DNA from: Bacteroidaceae bacterium
Lineage (GTDB): Bacteria; Bacteroidota; Bacteroidia; Bacteroidales; Bacteroidaceae
Assembly: GCA_017522915.1 (NCBI GenBank)
Contig: JAFWXX010000045.1
Location: forward strand, 1 to 39,999
Direction of reading: 5' to 3'
Length of the DNA: 39,999 bases
Positions 1 through 9,787 of this stretch are shown one piece after another; within the stretch, counting starts at the first letter, position 1, and every line of letters begins with the position of its first letter. Made by a program: the position numbers and the translations under genes. The notes beneath the pieces were generated by a model that saw only the letters and a list, made by a program, of their open reading frames with translations, made no database searches and was not told the origin of the DNA.

Positions 1-51
1 AAATTTTTATGTAACAGACGGCACTTTTTGGCTATTGCAGCCATAATGAAA

Positions 52-83
52 CGATTCAGGCCCCGAATCCGGAGCCTGAATCG
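52..83 (-). terminator. Hairpin after the 55-aa gene
   Basis: A 10-bp perfect stem, CGATTCAGGC at 52-61 and GCCTGAATCG at 74-83, lies 8 nt past the stop codon of the small gene at 91-258. On the minus strand it is followed by TTTCATTATGG, which is only a short U run, so it is a weak candidate for an intrinsic terminator. It may instead be an mRNA 3' stabiliser. A second small hairpin (GGCT...AGCC, about 30-42) follows. Nothing else is visible in positions 1-51. Confidence 0.35.
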
Positions 84-90
84 ATAGAAG

Positions 91-258
91 TTACATCTCT
101 TTCCAAATGTTGTCCCAGTCGTTGCGGTGTTCGCCTGAGAGCTGTCCGCCCGTATCTTCAACAGTCTCATCATCTCCACCTACCCAAATAGAACCCTCTA
201 GTATTGTAGATGGTGATATTTCCAGAATCTCACAAGTTGGTTTTGTATATCGTTTCAT
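91..258 (-). CDS. Small 55-aa protein, function unknown, downstream of the C10-sialidase gene
   Basis: I translated this gene by hand. It runs from ATG at 258 to TAA at 91 and encodes 55 residues starting MKRYTKPTCEILEI and ending DNIWKEM. It begins 28 nt after the stop of the giant C10-sialidase gene, on the same strand, with a purine-rich AAGGAAAA about 10 nt before the ATG, so it is probably on the same mRNA. The N-terminal third is basic then hydrophobic. The remainder is acidic and Gly-rich, with GG at residues 27-28 and 37-38 and Trp at 25, 48 and 52. There is no signal peptide or transmembrane helix. From memory, short proteins beginning Met-Lys-Lys/Arg-Tyr-x-Lys-Pro are common orphans in Bacteroidales. 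A role as secreted peptide, RiPP-like precursor or inhibitor is only a guess. There is no maturation enzyme nearby other than the C10 peptidases. Confidence 0.6.
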   Translation of the reverse strand: MKRYTKPTCEILEISPSTILEGSIWVGGDDETVEDTGGQLSGEHRNDWDNIWKEM

Positions 259-286
259 AGCTTTGATATTTTCCTTGTTCTTGATT

Positions 287-3200
287 TTATTTTACAAACA
301 TCTTTTTACCGTTCACAATGTATATGCCCGGTTCGGTAATTTCGATTAACTTGCGTCCCTGAAGATCATAGATGGTTTCTGTTTCTTCTGCTTCAACTCC
401 GTCAATATCTGTGACATTGTCATCGTCAAATATAAAGTGGAATCCATTGCTGTTCTTCAGTATCTCTCCAAAGTTACCCTCTACAGGCAAGTAAGCTTTG
501 TGGCTGTTGTTCGTGAATGTAGGTGTTGCTCCGCCTGGTGTAAGGTATGAGTTTCCTGCAAGTGGGTACAGACCAACTTTGCCATTCCTTGAAGCCAATA
601 TATATGCATCCTTTGTTACACGGGTTGCAGCAACAGTTCCCTCAAGCACATTGCCTATGGCCTCGACTCTTGCCATATCGACATCGGTGTCATCATTGTC
701 GAGAATGACAAAATCATAGTTGTTCGGGGCTCCCTTCAGTATAACACCTGTATTTGGAGGTATTATTCCGTTTTTCAAACTTGTCATTGTTGCGTAAGTA
801 CCGGCAGTGAAATTCTGCTCTTTAAGAATATATGCTTTCACTCCGTCCGGGATTATAAGTGCAACTGGAGCGTAGAGTGTCGCATGCTCTGCAGCACTTA
901 TTGTTACAGGCAGGGATTCAACCTCCTCAAGGACGAGGTTATGTTCCTTATCACCGTTATCGCTACCGCAGTGGTCAATAAAGTATGTGGTATTGGTTCC
1001 GGATGTAAAACTGTTTGCGTGCATATAGCTTGTTGCTGCAATTGTCGATGTTTCGCCGGCCGTATTTATTGTGACTTCTCCGCCTTCAACTCCAATGCCC
1101 TGTAAACCGCGTGTGTTGCCAACCTCTTTAATATATGTACCCTTGTCGTATGAGAGCAACTTGCTGTCTGCATAGTAGAAGATTGATGCAGCACCGGTCT
1201 CCTGCGTCATAAGCAGGGCGTTTGCCTTGCCTGTAACATTGCTTGCCACGCTCTGCATATAGTATCTTGCTGAGCCGGCTGCTGCAGGTGCAGGGAAGTC
1301 ATATGCAATGCGGTAGTAAACACCTGCTTCGGCCGCCTCAACTTCAATAAAGTTGGCAACATATTCAACATCGGCCATGTTTGCGGCATTTCCAATGGCT
1401 GGGACAGTGTATTCCGCATCTGAGCTTACTACATTTTCGCCCTTTGTCCAGTTAACGAATTTGTAGCCGTCTTTATTGGTGGCTCTTAAGGTTGCAGTCA
1501 TGTTTAGACCAACTTTGACAGTTGTATCCGAGGAAGTGCCCGATTCTGCTTCTGCAGAACCATAGGCATCATCGTTGGCGCGAACAGTGAGGTAGTAGAA
1601 TGCCTCTTCAAAGTTAGCCGTGTATGTCACATCTTCTGTAGCCTCAACTACAAGGTTGTCTTCTTTGCCGGCCTCATTGCTTTCATCGTCGGTCCAACTA
1701 CCCAATCTATACCCATTGTTGGTAAATGTGTTAATCTTGACTATTGTACCCTCTTTTACAACAACTCTGGTTGTGGCCGCGTAGAGTCCTATTTGTGTAC
1801 CATCTTCATAAGTTATTTGTGTTATATATCCCATACTGTTTTTATTGGATTTTCCCACAACAACGCAACCGCGGAAGAAACGGGCCTCATATGTCGCATT
1901 CTCGCTCGCCTTTATAGTATATTCAAGTTCCTTGCTTATGAGTTCACCATCCTTGTACCAACCGTCAAAGAGATAGGCCTTCAGCTCGTAGTCTTCTGTT
2001 GCAACCATGTTTACATCAGTACCGACTGTAAATTCTGCCGAAGTAGGCCAAGGAAGTCCCAGGTTATTGAAGATTGCCTTTACATTACCGTCTTCTGCGT
2101 TGGTAACAGTTGTGCCGTCGGTCGATGCAACCGTGATGTGTATTGCAACAGTGCCTGTAGCCGCCTCATTGAAACGCGCTGTGTAGTTGATGTCGCTTGT
2201 AACATTGAAGGTGTAGGTTGCTTCAGCGCTTACAAACTCCTCGCCATTGTACCAACCTGCAAACTCATAACCGTCGTTAGCCACGGCTTTGAGTGTTACC
2301 TCGCCACCGTGCTCAACGGTTGCTGCATTTGTGTTTGCAACACCGTTTCCTTCGGCTGTTACATTAATGGTATATGTGTTTATTGCAAAGTTTGCAGTGA
2401 ATTCAATTACATCACCTTTATTTCCACTCATTGTTATTGTGGTTGCAGCATCGGTGCTTACAGCGTTGCCGCCGGCATCGGTCCAGTTTACAAAGTGGTA
2501 ACCCTCGGCAGGAACAGCTGCAAGAGGCAATGCATAGCCATTTGGCACATACTTGTGTACCACATTCTCCTCGCCGTTGATGTTTGTTGTACCACCTTCG
2601 GCAGGGTTAATGGTCAAGCCCACAGCCGGCCAGTTGTTCATTGCGTCCTCCATTGTCAAACCGTATGCATTAAGAGTATTAAATGTGATGTTATCGCTGT
2701 TATTTGCAATATCATTATTAATCACACTTATTTCATCGGTAATTATGCACTTGCCGTCTCCTGCGCCAAACCTTATGCCAAGTATTATACCCTGGTCCCT
2801 TATAATTGAGTAGTAGTCGGGAGCCTCCTTAAACTCTATCCAAGCACCTTGGTGACCGTTACTATTGTAGTGCGTCGCGTAGTTGTAGCCGGTTGCCGAT
2901 GTTGAGCAGAGGTAACCTTTGGTTTCGCCAAACATTGCAGCAAGTGCATACTTCGCATCTGTATCATAGGTTTGTCCTTCGGGCTTCATCTCAATAGTGA
3001 ACGCTGTTGCATCCTCGGCATTTTCAACATACTGTACATTTTGAGCATTACCAGTGGCAACATTTATTATCTTAATATACTTCTGAGTAACCTTGTTCTT
3101 GAAGATGAACTCAAAGCTGTTATTTACATTGTAGATTGCCCAGCTTATATTGTCATTGCCACTCTTTGTATTATATGTCGGGTGGTCACCATAAGCATAA

Positions 3201-6200
3201 GAGCCTGTTACCTTTGGTACATAAATATCATCAGCTGTTGACGCCGACAGGTATACCGGATAATCGTAGGCCTTTGTGTTTGACGGCCAGTAGATGTTAT
3301 GCCAGAGATATGCAGTGTTGGTTACCCTGAATGGCAGTTCAACCATGTTTGTGTAGGTGTATGCTGTGCCATCAATGTTTAGGACTCCAAAATCAATAAC
3401 ATCTCCTTCTTGGTCGGTTGTGCCCAAAGTGATATAAGGATAAGCCTCACGCAATTTCTCTGCAACGGCACCTTTTGTTATTTCTGCTGTAAAGCCGCTC
3501 ACCTGCATTTCGTATGTGTTGCCCTCTGCATCGGTGAGGGTTGCATTTACCACAATCTGCTCAAAGTTTGCCTCGAGGCTCAGTGCCTCGCTCACAGTAA
3601 CTGTGTATGGGTTGTCGGTGCTTACAACATCGCTGTTTCTTGCCTCGGCTGTTCTTGCAGCTGCGCTTGCTGCGGCAGCAGGTCTTGTCCAGTTGACAAA
3701 ACGGTAACCGGCAGCAGGTATAGCCTGAATAGTAACATTGCCCTTTGGAACGAATTTGTGGCTTACAAGCTCATCCAAAATCTTAACACTACCGGGAACA
3801 ATATCGTTAACCGCAGGAACGGTCAATGTAATCTCGGTATAGCTGTCTTTAACGTTCTGCACTGCTGTTGCCTGTGCGGTCAGGTCGCTGAAAAGCATTG
3901 TGCCAAGTGCATCTTTGTCTATACTGCTGATAGCGTCGTTCTCGGTGTATTTGCCATCACCGGCACCGAAGTCGTTGATGTCTGCAAGCAACTTTTCATA
4001 GATTGTCCAGTAATCGGGCGACTCAACAATCTTTGCCCAAGCACCGTGGTGACCGTTACCTGTGTAGTTTGTTGCATAGTCATAGCCGGCCGATGTACTA
4101 CATACATAACCTGTTGTACCATTATACACGGATGTTATCGCAAAGTCACCTTTGTAGGTAGTACCTGTGTTTTTTGTTAAGGTGAATGCTGTTGCATTAG
4201 TCTCGTCGGTGTAGATGACATTGCTTGCATTGCCATTGCTTACAACGCCATTAATAGCCATAAACTTGCCGGTCAACTTGTTCTTGAACTTGAATGTAAA
4301 GCTGTTGTTGACATTATATACAGCCCAACCGAGTTTGTCGGCATAGTTATATGTGTTGTACTGGCTGTTACCGTAATGAACCTTCTCGGTAATTTTGGCA
4401 ACATTTGTTGCATTGTCGGCATTTGCCATCATATAAATGGGGTAGAACTCACCTTCACTCGTACCGTTTGACGGCCAGTAAATATTGTGCCATACAGTTG
4501 TGTTGGCGTTACTTACCTTGAATGGCAATGTAACGGTGTTGGTGTATGTGTAATATGTGTCACTGCCCTGCAAGTTGCCCTCGCCCAGTTCGGAGATGAA
4601 TGGGTAGGCTGCTTTCAAGGCTGCATCGATTGCTGCAGCATCGCCCGGCAGATAGTCGAACTGGTGTGTGTAGGTGTTGCCCTGCTCATCGGTGAGTGTA
4701 ACATCAACTGTCACTGTCTCAACAACAGCATTGGGGTTGAGGAAATTGTCGTTGGTAATCTCCTCAATTGTCAATGGAATATATACCATTGAGTAACCCT
4801 TTGTGTAGTCGTCGCCGTAGCAAGGTGCTTCCTCAAAGAAGAGTGCGATTTCGCCGTTTGCCTGCAAGCACATTGTGCTGTATGCGCTGAGTTGGGTACT
4901 TACCTGCTTACCCATTGTCCAGTCGCTTGCAATTGTAGCTGATGTATATGTCTCGTCGGCACTTACTTCCTTGTACCAGATGGTCACATCCCTGCGGTCA
5001 TACTGTCCGCTACCGCCCTTTGGCTGCGACTGCAACAGAATCTTTGTAGGCTTGCCGTTGGGGCGTTTTGCATCCAAACAGATGATTTCGCCGTTTGTGG
5101 CGTTGCTGCCGCCGTTGTCGCAACCGTTGACAGCTGCATCGCCCCAAGAGCCTGCGCCATTGGCTTTGTCGTCGCCGTATGTGAATACGCGGAACACACG
5201 GCCACCACCACGGCGTGCACTCAGGAGAATCTGTCCGTTAGGCAAAATTTCAACCTTTGGTTCGTCGCCTTTTGCTACAGGGTTTGTGTTGTCACCACCA
5301 AGAATTTTCCAGGTAGCACCAAGATCATCACTGAATACACCAAAGTTGTTGTAGCCATCTGTACCAATTCTCACAAGCAAAGCACCATATATGCGCGCAT
5401 TGCCTGTGCCGTTGAAGTTGGGGTCAACAGCCAATTTACCGCTACCGAAGAATGCCGAACCACCGCTTGGAATGAGACTTGTACTCTGTGAGTACATCTT
5501 TGTTGTCATCTCCTCAATGGTCCAAGTAGCACCATTGTCGGTACTGTATATACGTGCCATCTTGTTAGGACTGCTTGTTGTTCCAGCAGTGTAAACCACA
5601 TCACCGGCTGCTGCCATAACAACGATGTTCTGTCCAACGGCTGCAATGGCTGCATCGCCGTATGCACGCTGGTAACTTCCTACCATGTTGTTGTCACCGG
5701 CTGCAATGGTCTTTGTTTCGCTCCAAGTAGCGCCGTTGTCGGTACTTGTACGCATTACAAGGTCAACACGCTTTGTACCTGTTCCGTGATTGTCACGGCC
5801 AATATCATCAAGGTTATGACGGTAGTCACTTACTGCAACAAGCATACCGTTATCGGTCTTTGCAATTGCAGGGATGCGGTAAGAGAATTCATCGTCATCG
5901 TAGAACAGAGTCACATCGTCGGTTGCTGTGAACTTTGCAATGAGCGGATTGTTCTCGTCAATTGCAGCAATATTCTCTGCGGTAAGTGTTGGGTTTGTAC
6001 CAAGCTCGGTTGAGCCAATGTAGAAACCGTTGAACTCAAAGCCACGGTACTTGCGTGTGAATGCAAGTGCTGTACCCTCAACAACAGGCATTGTAAGCTC
6101 GCTTGCTGTTTGGTGAGCAGGAGTGAGCTTCATAGCTGTTCCACCAATGGTTATTGTACCAAGGTGAGTGTTGGGGTTGTTGTCTCTCCAACCTTCAATC

Positions 6201-9200
6201 TCGGCCTTGAACATTGCCGGCTCAAATTCGTTCTCAACGTATGTGATTTCAAGCGATTTGATAATAAAACCGGCCTGTGATGATTGGTCCTCTACGCTAA
6301 AGGAAATCTCATTATTGTCAAGTCCTGTAACAGTAAGGGTGTTTTCTTCATTAGACTGAGCTATGGTTATTGTTCCTGTGCTCTGTTTGCCATTGGTGTA
6401 GGTGACGCTCTTTGAAACCAAATTATGTGCTTTGTAACCCAGTCTGTAACCAGTAATCTTACAATTTGCAGGAACTGAGATTGTGAAGCTGTTGCCATCG
6501 AGCAAGTAAGGGTGTCTTACTTCGTTGAAGGTGCTGTAACCAATCTTTGGTGTGCCATCAGTGGTTTTTACAGTAACGGCCGGAGTGGTGTTTGTTACAA
6601 CAGAAACCCACCAACTGCTTTCCTCATTATTCCAAGTAGCACCTGAGTATGTAACATTCAAAGTTTGCTCGTTATAGGCTTCTACAACCTCTACTGGAAT
6701 GTCATATACAATACCCTTGTCAAGCTCGGCTGTTCCATTGGCGGGCCAATCTTTCCACGCGTTGGTGTATATCATTCGTACATGTGATGTTCCCAATGGC
6801 GCATCTGCTGGCACTGTAATTTCGTGAGTGATATTCATTACACTGCTGTAATTGCCTGCAATATTGTCTGATGGTTTATAACTTCCCCAAGTCTGTACGG
6901 CTGCACCAAAGGTGCGGTCACCGTCAAAATCGGTGAATAGTGATGCGTGGCAATAACGCATATCCTCATATACAGAACTTGTACTTGAACTTAATGATTT
7001 TGCAACCAAATTAAGTGTGAATGATTTTCCCTGTTCAACACGCACTGTTCCAGGGAGAGTTACCACTTTATTGCCGGGGTGTGCATTTGCGGTGTAAGTG
7101 ATATTCTCGTTAGCACCGGTTGTTGTTACAGAAGTAAGGTAGTTGTCGGTGTATGTGTTGCCTGTCGGAGTGGGGTACTCGGTAGCTGTTGCTTCTTCCT
7201 CAAAGTTTGCAACAAAGTCCGAAGCCTCCGTGATTGTTACGTTGGGTGTGGCATTTGTGCTCACTTCCATACCACCCTTTGTCCAGTTGACAAATCTGTA
7301 ACCATTGTTTGCAACGGCATAGAGAGTCACCCCTGTTCCGCTTGCTACGTTAGCCGATGTTGTTGCCTGGCCTGTTCCCACAGCAAAAGTCGCTGTACCG
7401 CCAGCAGCCGGGTTGGCTGTTGTTGTTACTGCGAATGTAGTTAGAGCTGCAGCCTGGAAGTTCGCAACATAACTGGCGCTCGCATTTGCTGTAAACGAGT
7501 AGGTTGCATTTGTGCTTACAGTGGTTGTACCGCTTGTCCAGTTTACGAACTCGTAGCCACTGTTAGGTGTTGCTGTGAGTGTAACGGTTGCGCCTTCGGT
7601 ATATGTTCCGCCACCTGTAACGCTACCTGCTGTTCCTGGATTTGCTGTTGCGGTGATGGTGTATTGGGTTGGAGTGGGGGTTGAGCCGCTGCCGGCACCG
7701 TCTTTTTTAAGGGTGACAATAATCTGTTTTGTGTACATTGACCTGCCGGCGTCACCTTTTACTGTGAATTGTGCTGTTGCAGCATTTACATTGCTTATTG
7801 TAATATCCTGCTCTGATGTAGTGAGCGGATATTCGGCGTCAGCAACAATGCTAAGGTTGTATGTGCTTGAGGTTGACTGGCTTCTACATTGAGAAAATTT
7901 ATATTTTGTGATTGTATATCCTGTTGGAGCGGTTAGGGTATATGTTTCTGAACCACTTGCGCCTGCAAACAAAGATATATACCCGTTGTATGCAATTCCA
8001 CCATCGTCGGTTGAAAGGGTTAATTTTATTGCATTATGCTCCCAGTAGTTTACACGGCTTGTTGTCAGTGTTGTTCCTGTCGTATTGTCAATGATATAGT
8101 CAGTCTCTGCCAATGCAAAATTAGCGGTAACGCTCATTACGCCTGTTGCCACAAAAGTCAACGATGTGCCAGAGTAGTTTGTACTTTCGGTGCCTTTTGT
8201 CACTGTCCAGCCGTTGAATACATAGCCGTCGAGCGGTGTTGCGGTGAGGGTTACCTCCTCGTTAAGGCGTGGTGTAAGAGTTGTTCCGTTTGCAACAGTG
8301 CCGCTTGTGCCTGTTACTGTACCGTAACTGCTGTTGTATTCAACCGATACATTCACTGTTGTGTTGCCCACTGTAAGGAAGTTTGCAACATAGTCGTTGC
8401 CCTCTGCCGCAACAGTTGCTTTATATGTCTTTTCTGTGCTAACCTGTGCACCGTCCTTGCTCCATTGTGAGAATGTGTAACCGCTGTTGGCTGTTGCAAC
8501 AAGGGTTGCGCGTGTACCTTCCATAACTTCGGCGCTGTTTGCACTGCCGTTCACGGTAACGGTTCCTGCACCTGCAGGTGACACGCTTGCTGTAACGGTG
8601 CGCATAGTTCTATTAGGCGCAAGGTTAAAGAGTGCATAGTGCTCGGCACCGCTCTGCCAAGAGTAGTTGTCGCCTTGTGATGGTGTTATGGCATCCAACT
8701 TGAACCAGCCGTTGCCGTTGCCGTACCAACCGAAATTGAAATGGAAGTAGTCGTTGGCTGTGTAACCATCGACAACAAACATATGACGTGTGTCGCCAGT
8801 GCCGCTGTTATCCGATGCGTATGGTATTGGGCAACCGTTGTCAATGCTCTCCTTGATTTTCTCTTCCCAGGAATCCATAGTGAAGTTTGCCTGGTACGAT
8901 GCGTTGATGAGCTGGTAGTTGAAATAGTCATTCAGCACCTTGCTTGTCTGTCCTTCATTCACTGTGGTTGCGCCTGTGCCAATCGAAGATGGAAAACAAG
9001 CGTGCAGTACGTGGGAGAAGAACTTTGAAACCTCGTCAATTTGCTCCTGAGTCCAATTGCTGTTGTATGTGAGAGGCATCTTGCTGAAGTCATATACTCT
9101 GTCAGTTATCTCTACGTATGTAGGTGCCTGGCAATTATAAAGCGTTTTGGCTGTTCCTTCTGTCGGGAAACCGTGATAACGCATTACAATAGCGTATGCC

Positions 9201-9787
9201 GTAGGCACACAACCGGTAGCGGCATTAGTAGAGCCATTGTACGAGGTAAAGCATTGGGCGTTAAACGGATAACCCTGTCCCCAAGATGCTGTTTCCAAGT
9301 AAACCTTATTGCCCATTGTCGTGGCATTGTAGTTGGTCTTCTGCATTGCACTGCGTGCGGCAGCAGCCTTCTGCGGGTTCTCGGCATTGTACTTGCGGAG
9401 AGCTTTTACCTGTGCGTCGATGTCGGTTATATAATCGACAAAGCCGTCGGGCAGGTTGCTGGTGTCGATTGTGCCATCGAGCGAGTAACCGATGATAGGG
9501 TTCTCAATCTCCTCGCCCGATACAATCACGAAGCCTTCACCGCTTGCAGGGGTGAGAATGTGAAATGTCGGGGCTTCGTTGCTGCTGCCGTTTGAGAGAA
9601 TGCGGCTGTCGGCGCTCTTTGCCAAAGATACGGTTGAGCGTGCTGCTGCGCTTTTCTGTTTTCCGTTCTGGAAGAATTTGTTTGCAATCTCCTTTGCCTG
9701 CTCCGCGGTTATGGTTTGCGCTTGCGCGCCTGTAGCCATGAGGGCAAAGCATAAAGTAATTGCTAGTGAATGTAGAAACTGTTTCAT
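287..9787 (-). CDS. Giant secreted C10 cysteine peptidase-sialidase fusion (3166 aa)
   Basis: A secreted multidomain enzyme predicted to cleave both peptide bonds and terminal sialic acids of host glycoproteins. In order: signal peptide (1-23, ending AQA); a Spi-like propeptide (about 25-130); a C10/streptopain catalytic domain (about 155-395) with Cys193 in TGCVPTA and His335 in TRHMFVVDGY; several FVNW-type bacterial repeat modules (about 396-560 and 706-863); a GEVED-like region (about 866-1036); an exo-alpha-sialidase propeller (about 1290-1680) with YRIP at 1303-1306, Asp1321, and three Asp boxes (STDNGATW near 1348 and 1415, SDDLGATW near 1486), plus the late Tyr motif SAYSTMCL (Tyr1636). 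A duplicated module of unknown function follows (about 1690-1975 and 2080-2365), then five more repeat modules, and a C-terminal tail IYDLQGRK...PGIYIVNGKK that resembles a T9SS-type sorting signal. A TAACTTTG -7 box lies at 9833-9840. The reading frame is intact throughout. Family calls are strong; the combined substrate is inferred. Confidence 0.92.
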   Translation of the reverse strand: MKQFLHSLAITLCFALMATGAQAQTITAEQAKEIANKFFQNGKQKSAAARSTVSLAKSADSRILSNGSSNEAPTFHILTPASGEGFVIVSGEEIENPIIGYSLDGTIDTSNLPDGFVDYITDIDAQVKALRKYNAENPQKAAAARSAMQKTNYNATTMGNKVYLETASWGQGYPFNAQCFTSYNGSTNAATGCVPTAYAIVMRYHGFPTEGTAKTLYNCQAPTYVEITDRVYDFSKMPLTYNSNWTQEQIDEVSKFFSHVLHACFPSSIGTGATTVNEGQTSKVLNDYFNYQLINASYQANFTMDSWEEKIKESIDNGCPIPYASDNSGTGDTRHMFVVDGYTANDYFHFNFGWYGNGNGWFKLDAITPSQGDNYSWQSGAEHYALFNLAPNRTMRTVTASVSPAGAGTVTVNGSANSAEVMEGTRATLVATANSGYTFSQWSKDGAQVSTEKTYKATVAAEGNDYVANFLTVGNTTVNVSVEYNSSYGTVTGTSGTVANGTTLTPRLNEEVTLTATPLDGYVFNGWTVTKGTESTNYSGTSLTFVATGVMSVTANFALAETDYIIDNTTGTTLTTSRVNYWEHNAIKLTLSTDDGGIAYNGYISLFAGASGSETYTLTAPTGYTITKYKFSQCRSQSTSSTYNLSIVADAEYPLTTSEQDITISNVNAATAQFTVKGDAGRSMYTKQIIVTLKKDGAGSGSTPTPTQYTITATANPGTAGSVTGGGTYTEGATVTLTATPNSGYEFVNWTSGTTTVSTNATYSFTANASASYVANFQAAALTTFAVTTTANPAAGGTATFAVGTGQATTSANVASGTGVTLYAVANNGYRFVNWTKGGMEVSTNATPNVTITEASDFVANFEEEATATEYPTPTGNTYTDNYLTSVTTTGANENITYTANAHPGNKVVTLPGTVRVEQGKSFTLNLVAKSLSSSTSSVYEDMRYCHASLFTDFDGDRTFGAAVQTWGSYKPSDNIAGNYSSVMNITHEITVPADAPLGTSHVRMIYTNAWKDWPANGTAELDKGIVYDIPVEVVEAYNEQTLNVTYSGATWNNEESSWWVSVVTNTTPAVTVKTTDGTPKIGYSTFNEVRHPYLLDGNSFTISVPANCKITGYRLGYKAHNLVSKSVTYTNGKQSTGTITIAQSNEENTLTVTGLDNNEISFSVEDQSSQAGFIIKSLEITYVENEFEPAMFKAEIEGWRDNNPNTHLGTITIGGTAMKLTPAHQTASELTMPVVEGTALAFTRKYRGFEFNGFYIGSTELGTNPTLTAENIAAIDENNPLIAKFTATDDVTLFYDDDEFSYRIPAIAKTDNGMLVAVSDYRHNLDDIGRDNHGTGTKRVDLVMRTSTDNGATWSETKTIAAGDNNMVGSYQRAYGDAAIAAVGQNIVVMAAAGDVVYTAGTTSSPNKMARIYSTDNGATWTIEEMTTKMYSQSTSLIPSGGSAFFGSGKLAVDPNFNGTGNARIYGALLVRIGTDGYNNFGVFSDDLGATWKILGGDNTNPVAKGDEPKVEILPNGQILLSARRGGGRVFRVFTYGDDKANGAGSWGDAAVNGCDNGGSNATNGEIICLDAKRPNGKPTKILLQSQPKGGSGQYDRRDVTIWYKEVSADETYTSATIASDWTMGKQVSTQLSAYSTMCLQANGEIALFFEEAPCYGDDYTKGYSMVYIPLTIEEITNDNFLNPNAVVETVTVDVTLTDEQGNTYTHQFDYLPGDAAAIDAALKAAYPFISELGEGNLQGSDTYYTYTNTVTLPFKVSNANTTVWHNIYWPSNGTSEGEFYPIYMMANADNATNVAKITEKVHYGNSQYNTYNYADKLGWAVYNVNNSFTFKFKNKLTGKFMAINGVVSNGNASNVIYTDETNATAFTLTKNTGTTYKGDFAITSVYNGTTGYVCSTSAGYDYATNYTGNGHHGAWAKIVESPDYWTIYEKLLADINDFGAGDGKYTENDAISSIDKDALGTMLFSDLTAQATAVQNVKDSYTEITLTVPAVNDIVPGSVKILDELVSHKFVPKGNVTIQAIPAAGYRFVNWTRPAAAASAAARTAEARNSDVVSTDNPYTVTVSEALSLEANFEQIVVNATLTDAEGNTYEMQVSGFTAEITKGAVAEKLREAYPYITLGTTDQEGDVIDFGVLNIDGTAYTYTNMVELPFRVTNTAYLWHNIYWPSNTKAYDYPVYLSASTADDIYVPKVTGSYAYGDHPTYNTKSGNDNISWAIYNVNNSFEFIFKNKVTQKYIKIINVATGNAQNVQYVENAEDATAFTIEMKPEGQTYDTDAKYALAAMFGETKGYLCSTSATGYNYATHYNSNGHQGAWIEFKEAPDYYSIIRDQGIILGIRFGAGDGKCIITDEISVINNDIANNSDNITFNTLNAYGLTMEDAMNNWPAVGLTINPAEGGTTNINGEENVVHKYVPNGYALPLAAVPAEGYHFVNWTDAGGNAVSTDAATTITMSGNKGDVIEFTANFAINTYTINVTAEGNGVANTNAATVEHGGEVTLKAVANDGYEFAGWYNGEEFVSAEATYTFNVTSDINYTARFNEAATGTVAIHITVASTDGTTVTNAEDGNVKAIFNNLGLPWPTSAEFTVGTDVNMVATEDYELKAYLFDGWYKDGELISKELEYTIKASENATYEARFFRGCVVVGKSNKNSMGYITQITYEDGTQIGLYAATTRVVVKEGTIVKINTFTNNGYRLGSWTDDESNEAGKEDNLVVEATEDVTYTANFEEAFYYLTVRANDDAYGSAEAESGTSSDTTVKVGLNMTATLRATNKDGYKFVNWTKGENVVSSDAEYTVPAIGNAANMADVEYVANFIEVEAAEAGVYYRIAYDFPAPAAAGSARYYMQSVASNVTGKANALLMTQETGAASIFYYADSKLLSYDKGTYIKEVGNTRGLQGIGVEGGEVTINTAGETSTIAATSYMHANSFTSGTNTTYFIDHCGSDNGDKEHNLVLEEVESLPVTISAAEHATLYAPVALIIPDGVKAYILKEQNFTAGTYATMTSLKNGIIPPNTGVILKGAPNNYDFVILDNDDTDVDMARVEAIGNVLEGTVAATRVTKDAYILASRNGKVGLYPLAGNSYLTPGGATPTFTNNSHKAYLPVEGNFGEILKNSNGFHFIFDDDNVTDIDGVEAEETETIYDLQGRKLIEITEPGIYIVNGKKMFVK
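2692..4720 (-). repeat. Internal duplication of a ~290-aa module in the C10-sialidase protein
   Basis: Residues about 1690-1975 and 2080-2365 of the giant protein are diverged copies of one module. Shared landmarks in the same order are: TDxxGNTY; the pair TYTNTVTLPFKV / TYTNMVELPFRV; WHNIYWPSN; YNVNNSF followed by a FKNK motif; GYVCSTSA / GYLCSTSA; YATNY / YATHY; GHHGAW / GHQGAW; and FGAGDGK. Each copy is followed by an FVNW-type repeat. The module lies just after the sialidase domain, so a carbohydrate-binding role is plausible, but I do not recognise the family. Confidence 0.75.

Noticed and set aside
1793-2809. 338-codon plus-strand frame inside the C10-sialidase gene
   Set aside because: It is Cys- and Ile-rich with no domain, and is antisense to conserved repeat modules; a shadow frame.
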